DNA from: Azoarcus sp031546845
GTDB taxonomy: Bacteria > Pseudomonadota > Gammaproteobacteria > Burkholderiales > Rhodocyclaceae
Reading direction: 5' to 3'
Length of the DNA stretch: 64,000 bases
Assembly: GCA_031546845.1 (NCBI GenBank)
Contig: JAVBJT010000006.1
Location: 62,001 to 126,000, forward strand
A model generated the notes under the pieces. It saw only the letters and a program-made list of their open reading frames with translations, was not told the origin of the DNA and made no database searches. Below, piece after piece: positions 16,812 to 25,843 of this stretch. Both the position numbers and the translations under genes were made by a program. Within the stretch, counting starts at the first letter, position 1. The number at the start of each line of letters is the position of its first letter.

Positions 16812-17594
16812 ATGCTCAACCAACATAACGCCACTCCGATCGAGCCCGTCAATAGCAGCGAATACTCTAAATATTTGCTGCGTGGGAAACGAGAAATCCA
16901 GCAAATCCTTCAAGGATTGGTTGACGCACACGCATTGGTTTCAATCCACATAGCGCCCAAGGATTATTCCTTTCTCACAACCATCGTCGCGTTTTCCGAT
17001 ACCACGCTGTTCCTGGACGCCAGTTCGGACGAAACGATTCATCACCGCGTCGCAACAGCGGAAAAACTGCTCTGCATCGGTCAACTCGACAAAATCCGTA
17101 TCCAGTTCTCGCTCAGCTCCGCGGCGCTCACGCTGTACGATGGTCTATCCGCTTACAGCACGGCACTGCCAGCGGAGTTGCTGCGCTTGCAGCGGCGCGA
17201 GTTCTACCGTCTTCGTACCCCGACCGCCAATCCCGTGATATGCACGGTATCGGTCCCCCCCGGGGAGGGTCAAAGCAACGAAGTCAAGGTCGAGGTACGG
17301 GTAGCGGATATCAGCGGTGGCGGTATCGCCATCATGGTTCCGGCAAACGATACCTATTTTGTGCCGGGAACCGAATTCAACAACTGTACTTTGGCGCTGC
17401 CCGAGCTAGGAGAAATATCCATACGGCTCAAAGTGCGCAATCTGTTCAAACAGACCTCACATGGCGGCGATGTCGAAACGCTACGCGCCGGCTGTGAGTT
17501 CATCGACTTGCCCCGCAACGCCGACAGTGTCATCCAGCGTTACATCTTCAAGGTAGAACGCGACCGCAATGCGCGCGAACGAGGCGGCCTGTAA
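16812..17594 (+). CDS. ycgR: PilZ-domain flagellar brake protein (YcgR family)
   Basis: 260 residues. An N-terminal YcgR domain (about 20-125) precedes a PilZ domain whose c-di-GMP binding signature is visible: RREFYRLRTP (the RxxxR element) and ADISGGGIAI (the DxSxxG element). YcgR binds c-di-GMP and then contacts MotA/FliG/FliM to slow or bias the motor. The gene lies downstream of the filament operon and converges on fliE through a strong terminator. No convincing Shine-Dalgarno precedes the ATG, so the start is less certain. Confidence 0.9.
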   Translation: MLNQHNATPIEPVNSSEYSKYLLRGKREIQQILQGLVDAHALVSIHIAPKDYSFLTTIVAFSDTTLFLDASSDETIHHRVATAEKLLCIGQLDKIRIQFSLSSAALTLYDGLSAYSTALPAELLRLQRREFYRLRTPTANPVICTVSVPPGEGQSNEVKVEVRVADISGGGIAIMVPANDTYFVPGTEFNNCTLALPELGEISIRLKVRNLFKQTSHGGDVETLRAGCEFIDLPRNADSVIQRYIFKVERDRNARERGGL

Positions 17595-17626
17595 CACCAA
17601 CCGCGATAATAGGCGCGTAAACGATT

Positions 17627-17650
17627 AACGCCGCCCGGACGGGCGGCGTT
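17627..17650. terminator. Bidirectional intrinsic terminator between ycgR and fliE
   Basis: A perfect 10-base stem, AACGCCGCCC and GGGCGGCGTT, with loop GGAC. It is followed by ATCTTTT on the plus strand and by TTAATCGTTT on the minus strand. It lies between convergent genes, the expected position. Confidence 0.85.
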
Positions 17651-17676
17651 ATCTTTTCAGGATAGATCGGCTTTCT

Positions 17677-17997
17677 TCAAACCGGCATGTTCATCATGTC
17701 CTGGTAAGCGGTCACCAAACGGTTTCGCACCTGCACCATCTGCTGGAAAGAAACGTTCGCTTTCTGCAAGTTGACCATCACGTCCTGCAAGTTGACGTTC
17801 GGGTCGCCGGCCGAAAAGTTTTGCGCCATCTGGCGCGCCTCACTCTGCGCGGCACTCACATCCTTGAGCGCGGTGTTCAGCACGTCGGCGAAATTCACGC
17901 CTCCAGCCGCTTCCGCGCCCTGAACCGGCTTGTTCTGGGCTGTCTGCGATACAGAGCGCAGTTCGCTCAGCATTTGATCAAGTCCGCGGGTATCCAT
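17677..17997 (-). CDS. fliE: Flagellar hook-basal body protein FliE
   Basis: 106 residues, standard length. The FliE signature is evident: FADVLNTALKDVSAAQSEA, DPNVNLQDVMVNLQKANVSFQ and a C-terminus RNRLVTAYQDMMNMPV. FliE is the MS-ring/rod junction protein and is needed for export of the rod. Unlike many operons it is not directly upstream of fliF here but downstream of the flrB-flrC pair, with its own sigma-54 promoter at 18044-18059. Confidence 0.95.
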   Translation of the reverse strand: MDTRGLDQMLSELRSVSQTAQNKPVQGAEAAGGVNFADVLNTALKDVSAAQSEARQMAQNFSAGDPNVNLQDVMVNLQKANVSFQQMVQVRNRLVTAYQDMMNMPV

Positions 17998-18043
17998 ATG
18001 TGCTTCCCTCGGCTTCAGGTTTCCTTGGTGTTCAGTCTAACAG

Positions 18044-18059
18044 AGCAATCCGCATGCCA
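18044..18059 (-). promoter_or_regulatory. Sigma-54 promoter of fliE
   Basis: Read on the minus strand: TGGCATG-CGGA-TTGCT, against the consensus TGGCACG-N4-TTGCW, with the invariant GG and GC correctly spaced. It lies about 47 bases before the fliE start and just beyond the gene for a sigma-54 activator. A half site CGGCAA lies 23 bases upstream (18082-18087). Confidence 0.8.
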
Positions 18060-18160
18060 TCAAAGACACTTTGTCTTGTACGGCAAACTCGTCACATCAT
18101 GGCGGCACTTCAATTCTTCATAAGTCAAAAAGCAAGAAACGAACCCGTATTTGAAAAATA

Positions 18161-19603
18161 TCAGACGTCGTAACCTTCCTCGCGGTATTGCTGAAGCTTA
18201 TAACGTAACGTCCGTTCGGAAATCCCCAGCTTTTCCACCGCCCTCTTGCGCGACCCACCCAGTTCTCGCAGGGTATTCAAGATGTGCTCCCGCTCCAGGT
18301 CTTTCATGTTTGCCGACCGTGGCGCGGAAGAAAATGCCGCCCCGGCGGCAGGTGGGGCGGTAGAAATTGCCGCCCCGCTTGCCGGCGGGATAAAGGTCGC
18401 CGCCGGGAGAGCAGGTTGAATAGCGGCGACACTCATGGCAGGCGCCATGGCCGTTGCAACCGCCGGCTCTCCCGTCCAATGCGGCAGGCACAGGCGAATG
18501 GTTTCCGCGCTCACCGTATCGCCAGAGGTGAGGATAAGCGCACGGTGCATGGTGTTTTCCAGTTCGCGGACATTGCCCGGCCAGGAATAGCGCACGAGCA
18601 AGGCTTCAGCCTCGGCCGAGAAGCGTACCTGGCGCTTGGCCCGCTCACTATGTCGTGAGAGGAAATGACGTGCCAGCGGCAGGATGTCGCCTGGCCGTTC
18701 CCGCAAGGCGGGAATCACCAGGGGAAACACGTTGAGCCGGTAATAAAGGTCTTCGCGGAAACGGCCTACGGCGATTTCTTTCACCATGTCGCGGTTACTC
18801 GTGGCCAGCACACGAATATCGAGCGGAATCGGTTTTTTGCCGCCGACACGCTCGACTTCACGCTCCTGCAGTACACGCAGCAACTTGGTTTGCAGGCCAA
18901 GCGGCATTTCGGAGATTTCGTCCAACAAAATAGTGCCGCCCTGGGCTTGCTCGAATTTGCCTGGCTGCGCGCTCTGAGCGCCGGTGAAAGCGCCTTTTTC
19001 GTAGCCGAACAACGTTGCTTCGAGCAGATTTTCCGGGATCGCCGCGCAGTTGATGGCGACAAAAGTGTTTTTGTGCCGCGGGGAATGATGGTGAATGTAG
19101 CGGGCGAACACTTCCTTGCCCGTACCAGATTCACCGGTAAGCAACACGGTGGCGTCGGTTTCGGCGACCCTGGCAGAAAGCGCGAGCAGATTGCGAGTGT
19201 GCATGTCTTCGGCCACGGTATCGTCGGTAGAAGGCTGCACGGCTGCGTAGCGGCGCACGTTTTCCAACAACACCTCGGGCTCGAAGGGCTTCATCAGAAA
19301 ATCGCAGGCGCCGCCGCGCATCGCCGCCACGGCCTTATCCACATCGCCATAGGCAGTCATCAGCAACACCGGCAGTTGCGGCAGGCGGGCGCGGACTTCG
19401 CCAAGCACTTGCAGGCCGTCCATCGGCTGCATGCGCAGGTCGGAAATCACCAGATTGAAGGCGTGGTGTTCCAGTTCGGCCAGCGCGGCCGGTCCGCCAT
19501 TGACGCCGACAACGCCGTGGCCGGCCATTTCCAGCGTCAGGCACACCGCATCGCGCAGCGCATCGTCGTCCTCGACGACAAGAATATGTAATTGTTCGAT
19601 CAT
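18161..19603 (-). CDS. flrC: Sigma-54-dependent flagellar response regulator (FlrC/FleR type)
   Basis: 480 residues in three domains. The receiver domain (1-120) has the acidic cluster EDDD at 11-14, phospho-acceptor Asp55 (LVISDLRM) and Lys105. The AAA+ domain (about 130-370) has Walker A GESGTGKE at 157-164, the sigma-54 contact loop GAFTGA at 204-209 and Walker B LLDEISEM. A long Ala/Pro linker leads to a Fis-type HTH (REHILNTLRELGGSRKRAVE, then GISERTLRYKL). Proteins of this type are phosphorylated by FlrB and activate class III flagellar promoters; the sigma-54 sites at fliE and flgB are likely targets. It overlaps the kinase gene by 4 bases (ATGA). Confidence 0.92.
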   Translation of the reverse strand: MIEQLHILVVEDDDALRDAVCLTLEMAGHGVVGVNGGPAALAELEHHAFNLVISDLRMQPMDGLQVLGEVRARLPQLPVLLMTAYGDVDKAVAAMRGGACDFLMKPFEPEVLLENVRRYAAVQPSTDDTVAEDMHTRNLLALSARVAETDATVLLTGESGTGKEVFARYIHHHSPRHKNTFVAINCAAIPENLLEATLFGYEKGAFTGAQSAQPGKFEQAQGGTILLDEISEMPLGLQTKLLRVLQEREVERVGGKKPIPLDIRVLATSNRDMVKEIAVGRFREDLYYRLNVFPLVIPALRERPGDILPLARHFLSRHSERAKRQVRFSAEAEALLVRYSWPGNVRELENTMHRALILTSGDTVSAETIRLCLPHWTGEPAVATAMAPAMSVAAIQPALPAATFIPPASGAAISTAPPAAGAAFSSAPRSANMKDLEREHILNTLRELGGSRKRAVEKLGISERTLRYKLQQYREEGYDV

Positions 19604-20763
19604 GATGCGTCAGCCTTGCCTCCGGGTAGCGCATCGGCGCGCAGAAGAGGAATAGAGAGGGTAAAAGTGGAACCCTGACCGGGTACGGATTTGAGCGTGA
19701 TATCGCCGCCATGACCGCGGGCAACGCCACGGGCGATCGCCAGACCAAGACCGGTGCCTTCGGCCCGGGTAGTGAAAAAGGGATCGAACAGGCGCTCTTG
19801 GACTTCCGGCTCGATCCCGCGCCCGTTGTCGCGCACGACAAAGCGCACACCGCCGGCATCGCCCATGCAGCAAACCTCGCAACTGACCGCGCCGCCCGCA
19901 GGCGTCGCCTGCAGCGCGTTTTCGAGCAGATTGGTCAGCGCGCCGCCGAGCGCTTTACGGTCGCCGTAGAGTTCGAGATCGCCGCATTCGCAGCGGCTGG
20001 AAAACGCGATTTGACGCGCGCGAGCGAGCGGTTCGAGGGTATTGGTGAGTTCGGCGGCAAGATCGCACACGCCAAAGTATTGCCGCCCCAGACTGTCGCC
20101 ACGGGCAAACAGCAGCATGTCGCGGATCAAGCGTTCAAGGTAACGCAGACGCTCAATCGCGCGGTCGACAACCTTGGCGCGTTCGACCGGCCCCAGTTCG
20201 GGTTGGCGCAGGTTGCCGGTGTATAGCAGCGCCGCCGCAAGCGGCGTGCGCAGCTGGTGAGCAAGCCCGGCGACCATTTCACCCATCGCCGCCAGACGTT
20301 CGTTGCGCTCGGCGGCCAGGCGCATATGGTGGGTTTCGGTAACGTCATGCAGCAACAGTATGCGTTCCTCGCCGGATTCCAGCGCGGTCTCCGATACCGA
20401 CAGGCGGCGCGCGCCGTGTTCCAGCGTGACTTCGCCCGGGGTTTCGGTCGCTTGCAGTGCGCTTGTGATGGTTTTCCACTCACGCCCGACAAGACCGCCG
20501 CCAAACCAGGATTCGGCCGCGCGGTTAACCTGCACCACCAGGCCGGCCCGGTCGACCACCACCACCCCTGCCGGCAGAGCCCCCATCAATACCGTGAGCC
20601 GCTCGGTAAGCTGGGCAACCTGCCCCTGCAAGGCGTTATAAGCGGTGGACAGTTCCTCCGAAGCGCGGCTGAACAGCGCAAACGCTTCAGCGAGTTGGGC
20701 GGCATCAAGCGGCGGCTCGGCGGAAGCGGATCCTGTCGCGTCGACGGAAGTCAAAGAGGGCAT
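19600..20763 (-). CDS. flrB: Flagellar sensor histidine kinase (FlrB/FleS type)
   Basis: 387 residues from ATG 20763, chosen because GGAG lies eight bases upstream; a GTG three codons earlier overlaps it. There are no membrane segments, so it is cytoplasmic like FlrB. An N-terminal coiled-coil/PAS region (about 20-140) precedes the dimerisation domain with phospho-acceptor His169 (GLAHQLRTPL) and a HATPase domain with the N box (TNLLENALQATPAGG), G1 (DNGRGIEPE) and G2 (GTGLGLAIARG). It phosphorylates the FlrC-like partner encoded immediately downstream. It is divergent from fliF. Confidence 0.92.
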   Translation of the reverse strand: MPSLTSVDATGSASAEPPLDAAQLAEAFALFSRASEELSTAYNALQGQVAQLTERLTVLMGALPAGVVVVDRAGLVVQVNRAAESWFGGGLVGREWKTITSALQATETPGEVTLEHGARRLSVSETALESGEERILLLHDVTETHHMRLAAERNERLAAMGEMVAGLAHQLRTPLAAALLYTGNLRQPELGPVERAKVVDRAIERLRYLERLIRDMLLFARGDSLGRQYFGVCDLAAELTNTLEPLARARQIAFSSRCECGDLELYGDRKALGGALTNLLENALQATPAGGAVSCEVCCMGDAGGVRFVVRDNGRGIEPEVQERLFDPFFTTRAEGTGLGLAIARGVARGHGGDITLKSVPGQGSTFTLSIPLLRADALPGGKADAS

Positions 20764-20819
20764 CGTGCTCACTCCAGTTTCACGACGGGTACTCTACCCG
20801 GCCATCCGTATATGGTAGC

Positions 20820-20835
20820 CGGCAAACTAGCGGCA
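20820..20835 (+). promoter_or_regulatory. Possible sigma-54 promoter of fliF (weak)
   Basis: CGGCAAA-CTAG-CGGCA keeps the essential GG and GC dinucleotides at the right spacing but matches the flanking consensus poorly. It overlaps the palindrome at 20829-20847. It is the best candidate I found in the flrB-fliF intergenic region. Confidence 0.3.
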
Positions 20836-20847
20836 AAAAATGCCGCT
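20829..20847. promoter_or_regulatory. Palindrome AGCGGCA-N5-TGCCGCT upstream of fliF
   Basis: Perfect 7-base arms around AAAAA, in the divergent flrB-fliF region. It looks like an intrinsic terminator (TTTTC follows), but no plus-strand gene lies upstream for it to terminate. It shares the CGGCA core with palindromes at fliC, inside fliF, and between flgA and flgB, so it is read as a regulator site. Confidence 0.5.
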
Positions 20848-20923
20848 TTTTCATCGACTGGATTTTCAACACGCAACGGAGAATGTCGTCATCCGCCAAA
20901 GTGGGTAGACCAGAGACTTTTCC

Positions 20924-22582
20924 ATGGCAACCGCAGAAACCGCCGCCGAAGCACCCGCTGCAGCCTCATCGCAGCTGCAACAGGCGCTCCAGAACATCCG
21001 CGCACTCAGTCAGCGGCAAAAAATTGCCGCCGCCGCCGCGATCGCGCTCGCCATCGCGCTGATCGCCGGCGTACTGATGTGGAATCGTCAGCCCGCATAC
21101 GCGGTGCTGTTCTCCAACCTGGACGAGCGCGACGGCGGCGTCATCATCAATACCTTGCAACAACAGAACGTGCCGTACCAGATGTCGTCCGACGGACACT
21201 CCATCCTGGTGCCTCAGGAGCAAGTCCACCAGGTCCGTTTAAGACTGGCCGCCGACGGCTTGCCCAAGGGCGGACTGGTCGGTTTCGAGTTGCTGGAATC
21301 GCAAAAACTCGGTGTTTCGCAATTTCATGAGCAGGTGAACTATCAGCGCGCGCTTGAAGGCGAACTGGCGCGCACCATTCAATCCATTGCCTCGGTGGCC
21401 AGCGCGCGCGTCCATCTGGCCATGCCGAAGCAAACCGCCTTTTTGCGCGACGATCAGAAGCCGACGGCATCCGTCATGGTGAACATGCGGCCGGGGCGCA
21501 TACTCGACAGTAACCAGGTTGCCGGTATCGTGCATCTGGTGTCTTCCAGCGTGCCGCGCATGGCGGAAGCCGGGGTGAGCATCGTCAACCAGGATGGCGA
21601 TCTGCTGACGAACAAGACCGACCCCTTGCGCCTCGCCGGCCTCGACGCCACCCAGCTTCAATACGTGGAGGAGTTGGAAACGGGTTTGATCCGCCGCGTC
21701 GAAACGATCCTGCAACCCATCTTCGGCAAGGATAACTTCCGCGCCCAGGTATCAGCCGACGTCGACTTCAACCAGGTCGAACAAACCGCCGAGACCTTCA
21801 AACCGAACCCCGCGCCTGAACAGGCAATCCGCAGCCAGCAGACAACGGAGGACGTCAACCGCATCCCCGGCCCGCAAGGCGTGCCCGGCGCGCTGACCAA
21901 TCAGCCCCCGGTACCGGCAACCGCGCCCATCACCAATCCGCAGGTTCCTTCACCAAACGCCCCCGGCTCACAAATCAACACCAGCAACCGCACGGCGGTG
22001 CTCAACTACGAAGTCGATCGCACCGTTCAGCACACCAAGCAGGCAGTCGGTCAAGTCAAGCGCCTGTCGGTCGCGGTGGTTGTGAACCATCGCACCGAGA
22101 CGGGGCCTAACGGTCAGGTGCAAACCGTGCCGCTGAGCGACGAAGAACTTGCCCGCATCACCAACCTCGTGCGCGAGGCGGTGGGTTACAACCCCACGCG
22201 CGGCGATACCATCAACGTGGCCAGCAGCGCCTTTACCGCCACTCAGGGTGAACAAATCCCCATATGGAAAGATCCGGAGGTGATCGAGCTAGGCAAGAAT
22301 GGGCTACAGTACGTGTTCATCGCGCTGATCATCGCCTTCGTCTACTTCGCGATCATCCGCCCCTTGCTGCGCACGGTCATGCCGCCGCCCGAACCCAAAA
22401 CAGCGGAAGAGGAAGACGAGGAAGCCGACGAGGATGCCATCGTCGAGCTATCGGCTGCAGCCGATGCCGATAGTTACGAGGCCAAACTGCAGCGTGCGCG
22501 CGAATTGGCACATACCGATCCGAAGCTGGTCGCCGATCTCATCAAGCAATGGATGAATCCGAGTGAGGAGGGGCGCAAATGA
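20924..22582 (+). CDS. fliF: Flagellar MS-ring protein FliF
   Basis: 552 residues, the expected size. The N-terminal membrane helix (about 30-50, IAAAAAIALAIALIAGVLMW) is followed by the ring-building YscJ-type domain (AVLFSNLDERDGGVIINTLQ; ALEGELARTIQSIASVASAR). A second helix is near 460 (LQYVFIALIIAFVYFAIIRP), and a C-terminal cytoplasmic tail (PKTAEEEDEEADEDAIVELS, then ARELAHTDPKLVADLIKQWM) docks FliG. The Pro/Asn/Gln-rich insert around 310-350 is usual. No good Shine-Dalgarno is seen. It overlaps fliG by 4 bases. Confidence 0.97.
   Translation: MATAETAAEAPAAASSQLQQALQNIRALSQRQKIAAAAAIALAIALIAGVLMWNRQPAYAVLFSNLDERDGGVIINTLQQQNVPYQMSSDGHSILVPQEQVHQVRLRLAADGLPKGGLVGFELLESQKLGVSQFHEQVNYQRALEGELARTIQSIASVASARVHLAMPKQTAFLRDDQKPTASVMVNMRPGRILDSNQVAGIVHLVSSSVPRMAEAGVSIVNQDGDLLTNKTDPLRLAGLDATQLQYVEELETGLIRRVETILQPIFGKDNFRAQVSADVDFNQVEQTAETFKPNPAPEQAIRSQQTTEDVNRIPGPQGVPGALTNQPPVPATAPITNPQVPSPNAPGSQINTSNRTAVLNYEVDRTVQHTKQAVGQVKRLSVAVVVNHRTETGPNGQVQTVPLSDEELARITNLVREAVGYNPTRGDTINVASSAFTATQGEQIPIWKDPEVIELGKNGLQYVFIALIIAFVYFAIIRPLLRTVMPPPEPKTAEEEDEEADEDAIVELSAAADADSYEAKLQRARELAHTDPKLVADLIKQWMNPSEEGRK
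21013..21030. promoter_or_regulatory. Palindrome GCGGCAA-N4-TTGCCGC within the 5' coding region of fliF
   Basis: Perfect 7-base arms separated by AAAA, about 90 bases inside fliF. It matches the flgA-flgB and fliC palindromes. Flagellar sigma-54 activators of the FlrC/FlbD type are known to use sites downstream of promoters, so a coding-region position is not disqualifying. Chance occurrence cannot be excluded. Confidence 0.4.
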
Positions 22583-23577
22583 CAACGCCCGATGAAGGAC
22601 TGGAAAAAAGCGCCCTGCTGTTACTGACGCTGGGAGCGGACGAATCCTCCGAGGTACTCAAACACCTAGGCCCGCGCGAAGTGCAGAAGCTCGGCATGAA
22701 AATGGCTGGCATGCCTCCGCAGTCCCGCGCCAAGGTCGAACCGTTACTTGATGCAATGGAAGCCCATTTTGGCAAGGGCGCGCTGGTTCATGCCGATGAA
22801 GAACAAATCCGCTTGATGCTGACCAAGGCGCTCGGTGACGAGCGCGCCGGCCACCTGCTTTCGCGCATGCTGAGCGGCTCGGATACCGCCGGCATCGAAA
22901 GCCTGAAGTGGATGGACGCGCCAACGGCGGCCGATCTGATCAAGAACGAGCACCCGCAGATCATCGCCACGATCCTCGTCCACCTTGAAACGGATCAGGC
23001 TGGCGACATTCTCAAATGCTTTACCGATCGCCTGCGCAACGATGTGCTGCTGCGCATCGCCACGCTCGACGGCGTGCAGCCGGCAGCGCTGAGAGAATTG
23101 AACGACGCGCTCACGCGCATGCTGTCCGGCGCCACAACGGTGAAAAAAGCAGCGATGGGCGGTGTTCGCCACGCCGCAGAAATCCTCAATTTCGTCGGCT
23201 CCGCGGCGGAAACAGCAATTATCGACAACGTCCGCGAATACGACCCCGATCTGGCACAGAAGATTCTCGACGAAATGTTCGTGTTCGAAAATCTGCTGGA
23301 CATCGACGATCGCGGCATCCAAACCATTCTGCGCGAAATCCAATCGGATTCGCTGATCGTCGCCCTCAAGGGCGCCTCGCCCGATCTGCGCGAAAAAGTC
23401 TTCAAGAACATGTCCACCCGCGCCGCCGAAATGCTGCGCGAGGATCTGGAGGCCAAAGGACCGGTACGTCTGTCCGAAGTCGAGGCCGAACAGAAAGAAA
23501 TCCTCAAGGTGGTCCGCCGTTTGGCGGAGGAAGGCCAGATCGCGATATCCCAGGGGGGCGGAGATGGCTTTGTTTGA
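22579..23577 (+). CDS. fliG: Flagellar motor switch protein FliG
   Basis: 332 residues. All three regions are visible: the N-terminal FliF-binding domain (KSALLLLTLGADESSEVLKH), the middle EHPQIIATILVHL motif, and the C-terminal torque-generating domain (FVFENLLDIDDRGIQTILRE, LREKVFKNMSTRAAEMLRED). FliG couples stator action to rotor rotation and links the MS ring to FliM/FliN. Translation is coupled to fliF through an ATGA overlap. Confidence 0.97.
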   Translation: MTTPDEGLEKSALLLLTLGADESSEVLKHLGPREVQKLGMKMAGMPPQSRAKVEPLLDAMEAHFGKGALVHADEEQIRLMLTKALGDERAGHLLSRMLSGSDTAGIESLKWMDAPTAADLIKNEHPQIIATILVHLETDQAGDILKCFTDRLRNDVLLRIATLDGVQPAALRELNDALTRMLSGATTVKKAAMGGVRHAAEILNFVGSAAETAIIDNVREYDPDLAQKILDEMFVFENLLDIDDRGIQTILREIQSDSLIVALKGASPDLREKVFKNMSTRAAEMLREDLEAKGPVRLSEVEAEQKEILKVVRRLAEEGQIAISQGGGDGFV

Positions 23578-23592
23578 TAGCCGGAGCGCTCG

Positions 23593-24357
23593 ATGAGCAT
23601 CTCCCGCCACCAGGCAGTCGGCGCCTACCCCCGCTGGGAGCCGCCCTCTTTTGACGAGCGCGAGCGCGTCGCCGAGACAACCAGCCCTCCTCCCACGGCA
23701 ACCGTGTCGCCGGAGCCGATACCGGAACCGGAAAAAACGACCGCCGTCCCCCTCTCAGAGGACTTTCAACTACCGACGGCCGAAGATATCGAGCGTATGC
23801 ACGAGGAGGCACACGCCGCCGGACATGCGGAAGGTTACGCGGCCGGCCGCGCGGAAGGCGAACAAGCCGGCCGGGAAGCTGGACATGAAGCCGGTTACAA
23901 AGCCGGCTATAACGAAGGCAAGGCGCAAGCCGAGGAAGAGAGGGAACGGCTGCGTGCGCTAACCGACGGCTTCGACCAAGCGCTTGCCCGTTTCGATGAG
24001 GAAATCGCCGAGGAATTGCTCGCGCTCGCTATTGAAATCGCCCGCCAACTGGTCGGACACACGCTTGCCATCCGCCCCGAGGCGGTTGCCGAAACCATTC
24101 GCACCGCGCTCCTCCAATTGCCGCAGGAGCATGCGCACATTTATCTGAACCCGGAAGACATCGCGCTGGTACGGGAACAGCTTGGCGAGCAACTCGACCC
24201 AACCAGTCAACGGCTGATCGAAGACGACAGTCTCACCCGCGGCGGCTGCCGTATCGAATCCCCCGGCGCGCAAATCGACGCCACGGTGGAAACACGCTGG
24301 CGCCGGGTGCTGGAACATCTCGGTCAGACAAACGCGGCATGGGAACCCAAATCATGA
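23593..24357 (+). CDS. fliH: Flagellar assembly protein FliH
   Basis: 254 residues. After a Pro/Glu-rich N-terminus, residues 74-110 form the run of G-x3-G repeats characteristic of FliH (AAGHAEGYAAGRAEGEQAGR and on), followed by a C-terminal domain with LALAIEIARQLVGHTLAIRP. FliH binds the export ATPase FliI as a stator-like regulator and tethers it to the C ring. It lies between fliG and fliI and overlaps fliI. Confidence 0.95.
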   Translation: MSISRHQAVGAYPRWEPPSFDERERVAETTSPPPTATVSPEPIPEPEKTTAVPLSEDFQLPTAEDIERMHEEAHAAGHAEGYAAGRAEGEQAGREAGHEAGYKAGYNEGKAQAEEERERLRALTDGFDQALARFDEEIAEELLALAIEIARQLVGHTLAIRPEAVAETIRTALLQLPQEHAHIYLNPEDIALVREQLGEQLDPTSQRLIEDDSLTRGGCRIESPGAQIDATVETRWRRVLEHLGQTNAAWEPKS

Positions 24358-25757
24358 TGCAACGACACGGCGAAACCTGGCGCGCTTTCCTGCAGGACGG
24401 CCGCCGTCTGGTGGAAAACACCAATCCATTCCAGTACGGCGGCCGGCTGACGCGGATCAACGGATTGGTGATGGAAGCGGCGGGCCTGAAACTACCACTC
24501 GGCTCCGGCTGCCAGGTGCTTGTTCCCGGCGGCGGCGCCGTTGAAGCCGAAGTGGTCGGCTTCAACGGCGAGAAGATTTACATGATGCCGACCGACGATG
24601 TGTTCGGCCTCGCGCCGGGCGCCCAGGTGTTGCCGATGGAAGTCAGCCACCCCCGCCTGGTACCCGGCAAGCGCCTCGGCCCACGCCGCCGTGCCGCCGA
24701 CCGCGCCAAACACCTGCCGGTGGGAGAGGCCCTGCTTGGCCGCATCGTCGATGGCGCGGGCCGGCCCTTCGATGCGCTCGGACCGCTCAATACGCAAGAA
24801 ACCCGCTCACTGCAAGGCCGCCCCGCGAATCCGCTAACACGCGCGCCGATCAGCCAGCCGCTGGATGTCGGCATCCGCGCCATCAACGGCCTGCTCACCG
24901 TCGGCCGAGGCCAGCGTGTCGGCCTGTTCGCGGGATCCGGTGTCGGTAAATCGGTTCTGCTAGGCATGATGGCGCGCCACACCACGGCGGACGTCATTGT
25001 CGTCGGCCTCATCGGCGAGCGGGGCCGCGAAGTCAAAGAGTTCATCGAGCACAACCTCGGCGCCGACGGCCTGGCGCGCTCGGTCGTTGTCGCCGCGCCG
25101 GCCGACACCAGCCCCTTGATGCGCATGCAGGGCGCCACCTACACCACCACGATCGCCGAACACTTCCGCGATCAGGGCAAACAGGTGCTGCTCATCATGG
25201 ATTCGCTCACTCGCTATGCCATGGCGCAGCGTGAAATCGCGCTGGCGATCGGCGAACCGCCGGTAACGCGCGGTTATCCGCCTTCGGTATTCGCCCGCCT
25301 ACCAGCGCTGGTTGAGCGCGCCGGTAACGGCCCCGAAGGCGGCGGCTCAATCACTGCCTTCTACACCGTGCTGGCCGAAGGCGACGACCAGCAAGACCCG
25401 ATCGCCGACTCCGCGCGCGCGATTCTCGACGGCCACTTCGTGCTTTCGCGCAACCTGGCGGATCAAGGCCACTACCCAGCAATCGATATCGAGCAATCGA
25501 TTTCCCGCGCCATGCATAACCTGGTGGATAGCGCCCACTTCGACCTCGTCCGCCGTTTCAAGCAGTTGTTCTCGCGTTACCAGCGCTCCCGCGACCTGAT
25601 CGCCGTGGGTGCATACCAGGCCGGCGCCGATCCGTTGTTGGACACGGCCGTCGCGCTCTACCCCAAGCTCGAAGCCTTTCTTCAGCAGCGCATCAACGAG
25701 TGCGAGCATTACACCAGCGCCATTGCCAAACTCGCTGAGGTTCTCCCTCCCGCATGA
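24354..25757 (+). CDS. fliI: Flagellum-specific export ATPase FliI
   Basis: 467 residues if started at ATG 24354, which overlaps the fliH stop as ATGA; an in-frame ATG at 24339 would add five residues, and I cannot decide firmly. F1-ATPase beta-like features are clear: N-terminal GGRLTRINGLVMEAAGLKLP, Walker A GLFAGSGVGKSVLLG near residue 190, IGERGREVKEFIE, Walker B VLLIMDSLTRYAMAQREI, and the family signature PSVFARLPALVERAG. FliI energises substrate docking at the flagellar type III export gate. Confidence 0.96.
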   Translation: MMQRHGETWRAFLQDGRRLVENTNPFQYGGRLTRINGLVMEAAGLKLPLGSGCQVLVPGGGAVEAEVVGFNGEKIYMMPTDDVFGLAPGAQVLPMEVSHPRLVPGKRLGPRRRAADRAKHLPVGEALLGRIVDGAGRPFDALGPLNTQETRSLQGRPANPLTRAPISQPLDVGIRAINGLLTVGRGQRVGLFAGSGVGKSVLLGMMARHTTADVIVVGLIGERGREVKEFIEHNLGADGLARSVVVAAPADTSPLMRMQGATYTTTIAEHFRDQGKQVLLIMDSLTRYAMAQREIALAIGEPPVTRGYPPSVFARLPALVERAGNGPEGGGSITAFYTVLAEGDDQQDPIADSARAILDGHFVLSRNLADQGHYPAIDIEQSISRAMHNLVDSAHFDLVRRFKQLFSRYQRSRDLIAVGAYQAGADPLLDTAVALYPKLEAFLQQRINECEHYTSAIAKLAEVLPPA

Positions 25758-25843
25758 GTGCTGCCGCGTTAAACCTGCACGCTCGCGCTCTTGAAGAAAA
25801 ACGTAAAATGGCTTCTTGCTTCGCTTAAGGTAACAAACCGGAC

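Noticed and set aside
20848..20851. The AGCGGCA-N5-TGCCGCT-TTTTC palindrome upstream of fliF read as an intrinsic terminator
   Set aside because: No plus-strand gene ends upstream of it; both neighbours diverge. A regulator site is the better reading.
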